Assembly: GCA_958430865.1 (NCBI GenBank)
Contig: CAUDNR010003835.1
Coordinates: 62,856-73,047 of the forward strand
Source: Entrophospora sp. SA101
Lineage: Eukaryota > Glomeromycota > Glomeromycetes > Entrophosporales > Entrophosporaceae
Reading direction: 5' to 3'
Length of the DNA: 10,192 bases
Part shown: positions 6,525 to 10,192 of the stretch, one piece after another
Layout: the number at the start of each line of letters is the position of its first letter
How positions within the stretch are numbered: position 1 is the first letter of the stretch
The notes under the pieces: generated by a model
What the model was told of the DNA's origin: nothing
What the model saw: only the letters and a program-made list of their open reading frames with translations
Databases searched by the model: none
Program-made: the position numbers and the translations under genes

Positions 6525-6887
6525 TCGATTTTATACTCGAAGTTTGTAATTATAATATTAATATGTAATCTATACATAGGAATTTAAAATAAAAATAAAA
6601 ATAAAAAATACCATTGGTTTATTCCATCTAAATGAATTTGTACTATTATAATTTATGAAGTCTCCTTTAACTAAATTAATATCAAAGAAAATAAATTAAT
6701 ATTTATGAATGGATATAAATAATGTTTTAATAATTATAATCATTTTCATATACATGAAATTTAAATTAGTTTCAATTGTTTTTTGCATAACGTGAGTTGC
6801 GAATAACGAATGGTAAGAAGGATTTAAAATTGATTTTTTTTTCTTTAGGTTAAATGTCGCTGGTTTTACCTAAGTAACAATATGTAG

Positions 6888-7667
6888 CAATCGTTTCAGC
6901 TTTTTACTGATGGTCGATATCTATACAATGGCAGTTAGTGGATAGGAACTATTTCTGGAGGGAATCAAATAAGATTAAACACATATTTCGATGTGCACAA
7001 TCCTATATTCGCATACTCATACTTTGATATCCCTCTTGTGAAATATGTATATAAAGGATCGAGGAATATATTTGATAGATACAAAGAAGGTTAGGTATTT
7101 GGTGAAAATGATTATTGAAATAGGCAAAATCAGGAGGAGCTTCTAATGACATTCCAAGAATTTATTTGCAGTAACTTCGGCAATGTTTATAATGGAATAT
7201 TCAGGGACCACAATGCATATTAATATCTCATATTTGATCCTGCATCTCATCAATGTCTTATAATTTATCATGAAGGAGACAAAGATTATCAACTACAGTC
7301 TGGATGGAAATTAAGTGGTAATCAATATAGATATACAATACAACCTCCGTTCAAATTACGTGGATTTGTACTTGCAGTATACTCAGGAAAATTGCCGATT
7401 TTGAATCAGTAAGAGACGATTTGCTTGGGCTATATTTGAAAAGTTTTTTGTATGATGGAGATAGATGTAGCGATGAAGTATATAACCAAATTGCATATAC
7501 ATTCATTATCATCCGATCATGGGAGAGATGAAATGGAACCAGACGATGGCTATTAATATGACTACGAAAAAATAAAGATGCAAGAACAATTCTGGGCGCG
7601 CTTGAAAAATTAGCAGTTTAAGATCGAAATTGGTGTTATGTCAGAAAGCAGTTTGACCGTAATATAA
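6888..7667 (+). pseudogene. Decayed protein-coding region, frame kept, eight internal stops
   Basis: One frame (codons starting at multiples of 3) has protein-like composition for 260 codons: many Tyr, Phe, Asp and Gly, and segments such as F-D-V-H-N-P-I-F-A-Y-S-Y-F-D near 6975 and W-K-L-S-G-N-Q-Y-R-Y near 7305. It is broken by stops at 6936, 7092, 7116, 7221, 7410, 7437, 7554 and 7611 and ends at 7665. No indel is needed anywhere. By rough estimate 15-20 stops would be expected by chance at this AT content. Local GC is visibly higher than in the flanks. I do not recognise the family; the mix of short hydrophobic and aromatic stretches suggests a beta-rich soluble protein. The true 5' end is unclear: TAG at 6885 and a possible acceptor, tttctttag, ending at 6848 lie just upstream. 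An expressed gene read through these stops is very unlikely. Confidence 0.6.
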
Positions 7668-8543
7668 ATGCCTTTTTTAGCATATATTATACATATATTG
7701 TAGTCGTATTAATAAAGTCTTTTATGAAAATATCAATCAAGTTCGAAAAGTTTTTCTGCCTAACTTTAACCAAGTATTCCAATTTATCATAATTAAATAC
7801 GTTCCCTATTAAATACATGCTCATATTTATTACAATTCTGATATTGCAAATATTGCGTAGGGTTTGTGGTAGGTTTCTCACGGATTCAATGTTTATTATT
7901 CTTATTTTTTTCTTACTAATATGTAAAGTTAAATTTACCTCGTGTGATCATATGTCGTGAAAAATATGTATCAATGATTTCAACCCAGATTATTCTGTCA
8001 ACTTTGTCCATTGATAATGGAATATACGGAGGAGCTTTACAACTAGAAAGTACTGATTAATAGCAAGTAGTATTTATCCGGAAATAGAGAAAAGCTAACA
8101 CACGAGACTTGCAAAATTAAAAAATCAAAATAATTTCAATGATTTGATTATTCAAAATATTCTTTCGTATGTAGAAAGTACGAGCATATTAATGTGTGGA
8201 GATAGATTTTGAATATTATTAATAATAAATTGCCCTTCACTTTATACTTCACAATAAAAACACTTATTTCGATGAAAAAAATTTCCATTACATGGTCTCT
8301 ATTTTTAAAGTGTATATATAATAATTTTGAATTTTCAAAAATGCAAATTCTCGGCCAATTTTTTGTTTAAGAAAGCTAGCCGATAAGTTTAAAGATCAAG
8401 TCATGGAAAACAAACATATTGGTAAACTTTTTAAATGATATAAAATTTTTGTTATTTTAGTATTTTTGAAGCTGACCAATTGTTATTTGAACAAATTGAA
8501 GTGGTAATATTATTAAAAAATTTGGTTAGATGGAATAATTATA
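7668..8543. other. Gene-poor stretch with weak coding-like fragments
   Basis: No gene can be supported. A 64-codon minus-strand ORF (7687-7881) gives a plausible-looking but unrecognised peptide and may be chance. On the plus strand, about 33 codons from 7944, in the same frame as the decayed region upstream, look protein-like (I-L-S-T-L-S-I-D-N-G-I-Y-G-G) before two adjacent stops. They may be a far piece of that same relic. Around 8460-8553 a third short frame reads without stops for about 30 codons after an AG that could be a splice acceptor; this is too little to call. Confidence 0.35.
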
Positions 8544-8580
8544 CAGTACCTTAGTATTAGCAAAAGTTTCGGTCACCCTA
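8544..8580. mobile_element. Possible Tc1/mariner terminal repeat remnant
   Basis: Directly after a TA dinucleotide (8542-8543) comes CAGTACCTTAGTATTAGCAA followed by AAGTTTCGGTCACCC. This resembles the CAGT...CAAAAGT.T.CGG.CACCC pattern known at ends of Tc1-like elements. The opposite end is not found; only ggtactg at 8657-8663 echoes the outer bases. No transposase frame follows, so at most this is a truncated remnant. The hairpin tatgcca-acttg-tggcata at 8628-8646 lies just to the right. Confidence 0.4.
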
Positions 8581-8777
8581 AATACCATCATTTACGCAAA
8601 AACGTACATAATAACTGTACAAAAAATTATGCCAACTTGTGGCATATGTTCTGGAGGTACTGCATATAAAGTTTCATATTTCTAAATTTCCAGAATATTT
8701 GTATATAAAATTTCATTAGACTAACAATTATAAATAAAAAAATTTTTAATATGGAATTTTAATAATTGTTCTAAAGC

Positions 8778-8978
8778 CTAGTTATTCATACTAATTAATT
8801 TTCCTGATATTGCTCTTGATCCATCATTAGAGCATGTTTTCTTGTTTGTTGCTTCTTCTTGATTGTGGTCTTTTGTTTCTTTTGTTTGACAATGATGATG
8901 ACTTTTTTGAGTTTTTTTTTCGTTACCAATTATTTGCTGCTCAAACCATCCTTTCTTCTCTGAAGTCCATTTGGGCAT
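8778..8978 (-). CDS. Doubtful small ORF, 66 aa, hydrophilic
   Basis: The frame starts at an ATG with an in-frame TGA just upstream and ends in TAG. The peptide begins M-P-K-W-T-S-E-K-K-G-W-F and is rich in Lys, Gln, His, Asn and Thr, with no membrane segment and no domain I recognise. Upstream on the same strand a different frame also reads protein-like after a possible splice acceptor (ctctag, about 9019-9024). This may therefore be the end of a broken or spliced gene and not a complete one. The opposite strand also has an ORF here (8834-9028), a hydrophobic shadow of the same low-complexity DNA. Low confidence as a gene. Confidence 0.25.
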   Translation of the reverse strand: MPKWTSEKKGWFEQQIIGNEKKTQKSHHHCQTKETKDHNQEEATNKKTCSNDGSRAISGKLISMNN

Positions 8979-9130
8979 GCAATTGGAAATTCAGAAAATA
9001 TTCGTCGACCTTTTTTTCTAGAGGTTAAAAATTTTAAAGGATTTCAAAAGTGCTATTTCCAGCCCTAATTAATTTTTGGGGGCGAATTTAATTGATGACA
9101 ATAATAATAATAAATAATAAAAATAATTTT

Positions 9131-9164
9131 TGAGGATAAGATTGAATAGTGAGGGTATTTACTA
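9131..9164 (+). repeat. Dispersed 34-bp repeat, copy 2 (copy at 775-808)
   Basis: Identical to 775-808 at 32 of 34 positions in the same orientation. It is preceded by an AAT-rich run (about 9098-9125) and lies about 130 bases beyond the 3' end of the hAT transposase remains. It may belong to that element's terminal region. Confidence 0.6.
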
Positions 9165-9294
9165 GCGAATAGTTTTGGGTATGATTGGATTGTTATCAAC
9201 TAACAATTATTTAGATTTCTGTCTTTTATTTTTTACAATTACATTATCAACATTTCTTCTACATAACTATGTTGCTTTATATAAGCTTCGACTT

Positions 9295-9894
9295 TTATTT
9301 CTTTTTTGATATATTGTTTAAATTGCAATTATCATTATTTGTTTTAACATCATCTTTGGTCTCCTCATCATTATTCCCATCTTCTAAATTACAATCTTCA
9401 TTTTCTAAGTAATGATTGACTCTGTTTTCAAAATTGTCATTATTTTCAATCTGTAAACTTGCACTTCCATTTAGAAACATTAGATATTTCTGTATCAAGA
9501 AATTTTCCAGATAAAACACTCCTAGATGGTGGTTGATACGCAGACAGAGTTGTTGAAGAAGATCTATAAAGTATGTATTACTACAACTGAAAGAGAAATT
9601 CCACAGCGAACAAATGTTTTGATTAATTCCCAGTTAACAGAATCATTGCATTCTTTTGTTAACAATGTGCTTTCATAAAGGTTCTATCATTGTTTATTTG
9701 TCTTAAACATTCTCTTCCAATTTCACGAGTACAATGGTTTGCCAAATGTGATAAAAGGTTCTATGGTTGTCCATAATAAGCTTTTTTGTGCAGAGTAAAT
9801 GTTCTTTAAATTTTTATGTGATTTTTAGCAAAATGGATCCACACATTTGAGGAAGGTCTATTAAATACTGTAATTTATTTTGCGGATCTGACAT
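9295..9894 (-). pseudogene. BED-finger hAT transposase, internally deleted and frameshifted
   Basis: Read on the minus strand from an ATG at 9894, pieces of a BED/hAT transposase appear in the expected order but in different frames. S-N-V-W-I-H-F (from 9850) is a BED-finger start and H-L-A-N-H-C (9731-9748) its His/Cys end. Then come K-T-F-V-R-C-G-I-S (9584-9620), F-I-D-L-L-Q-Q-L (9547-9570) and Q-P-P-S-R-S-V-L-S-G-K (9503-9535), the region before the catalytic domain. The usual C-x2-C of the finger is not visible, and several stops and frameshifts interrupt. After about 9430 the frame goes straight into an Asn/Asp/Glu-rich tail ending at the stop at 9295. The DDE catalytic core, normally hundreds of residues, is missing. 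This looks like an internal-deletion derivative that then decayed. It cannot supply transposase. A 74-codon ORF at 9295-9519 partly overlaps it but is in the wrong frame for its N-terminal part. Confidence 0.65.
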
Positions 9895-10192
9895 TTTTTT
9901 AAACTAATTCTTCTTGTCTTAGGCAGTATTATCTCTCAAACTTACTACTAGATGTAAAAAGAGAGGTGGAAGTTGCTAGCACAGTTATTGTAATTTGAAT
10001 GGTTTATGGTTGTTATTATATGGGATGTCCACCAGCAAAAAGGGGGTCTGAGACTATTAAATTGTTCTGTGTTATAATCAAAACAAAATTGGTTACACAA
10101 ATAGTTTTGATATGTAAAGTAAATATTTCAAGTCTTGTATCTCATTATTGTACTAGGTAAACATGTTCTAAATTTTTCACCAACTATAATCC
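9895..10192. other. Right end of window, no gene seen
   Basis: No coding region is supported. An 8-bp inverted repeat, atcaaaac (10077-10084) and gttttgat (10104-10111), is the only structure noted. The 5' terminus of the hAT element whose remains end at 9894 would be expected in or beyond this stretch, but I could not identify it. Confidence 0.4.

Larger units (their letters stand above)
5082..6753 (-). repeat. Segmental duplication, copy B
   Basis: Paralogous to 1790-4048 and more compact. It keeps the order of 3' flank, gene, leader, 5'-flank block and terminal block, but lacks the ~120-bp 3' repeat, the ~620-bp upstream block and the hAT-type MITE of copy A. Similarity ends at about 6753 (cattttcatata shared with 4041-4048), a little over 130 bases before the decayed coding region on the plus strand. 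Confidence 0.8.

Noticed and set aside
6509..6540. tRNA gene suggested by ggttcgatt resembling a B box
   Set aside because: No matching A box, no cloverleaf and no acceptor stem; the same place in copy A reads ggtccaatt.
6754..6848. Signal-peptide exon (M-K-F-K-L-V-S-I-V-F) plus a 36-base intron leading into the relic at 6888
   Set aside because: A stop follows after 13 codons, the intron would be unusually short, and splicing would not join the frame of the downstream relic.
6888..7667. Intact gene using a reassigned stop code (UAA/UAG read as Gln)
   Set aside because: TGA stops also interrupt the frame, and the two intact genes in the window use TGA and TAG as terminators.
7687..7881. 64-codon minus-strand ORF as a gene
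   Set aside because: No recognisable domain and no supporting context; it lies just past the plus-strand relic. Length is within chance expectation.
8422..8460. Intron between two coding-like pieces near 8390-8520
   Set aside because: GT and AG ends are present, but joining the exons does not keep the protein-like frame on both sides, and the exons are too short to judge.
8834..9028. 64-codon plus-strand ORF opposite 8778-8978
   Set aside because: Composition is dominated by Leu and Phe from the complement of a Lys/Gln-rich stretch, as expected for a shadow frame.

Overview
The window is strongly AT-rich eukaryotic DNA: few and small coding regions, long non-coding stretches, homopolymer and trinucleotide runs, and many short inverted repeats and transposon remains. 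Gene density and composition, a lineage-type family of membrane proteins, BED/hAT transposase debris and hairpins with three-base loops all fit a repeat-rich fungal genome. An arbuscular mycorrhizal fungus (Glomeromycotina, Rhizophagus-like) is my best guess. That assignment rests on general resemblance, not on a marker gene. I see no tRNA, rRNA, CRISPR array or bacterial-type operon.

Layout. Bases 1-1790 hold no convincing gene but a nest of short repeats: a 172-bp inverted-repeat element (240-411), a perfect palindrome (171-190), two dispersed repeats that recur elsewhere in the window (698-765 and 775-808), and a ~385-bp element with ~36-bp terminal inverted repeats (1027-1411). Bases 1790-4048 and 5082-6753 are two copies of one segmental duplication in the same orientation. 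Each carries one minus-strand gene for a membrane protein (310 and 315 residues from the conserved start), its 3' flank and about 1 kb of shared 5' flank. The copies differ by discrete insertions in the first: a ~120-bp repeat in the 3' flank, a ~600-bp block upstream of the gene, and a 113-bp hAT-type miniature transposon with a perfect 8-bp target-site duplication. Bases 4049-5081, between the copies, contain only simple and short tandem repeats.

Right of the second copy, 6888-7667 (+) is a decayed coding region. One reading frame stays open in character for 260 codons with no frameshift but is broken by eight internal stops. Its family is not recognised. Bases 7668-8540 are mostly empty apart from weak ORFs, 8544-8580 looks like a Tc1/mariner terminal repeat, and 8778-8978 (-) is a doubtful 66-residue ORF. 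Bases 9295-9894 (-) are the remains of a BED-finger hAT transposase that has lost its catalytic core.

The two membrane proteins are the only genes that look intact. Both show a probable cleavable signal peptide, seven predicted membrane helices, a long basic loop between helices 5 and 6 and a charged C-terminal tail. This is the general topology of a seven-helix receptor, though I recognise no known family. Their ends are about 80% identical and their middles much less so, which is the most interesting biological signal here. The rest records transposon activity before and after the duplication.
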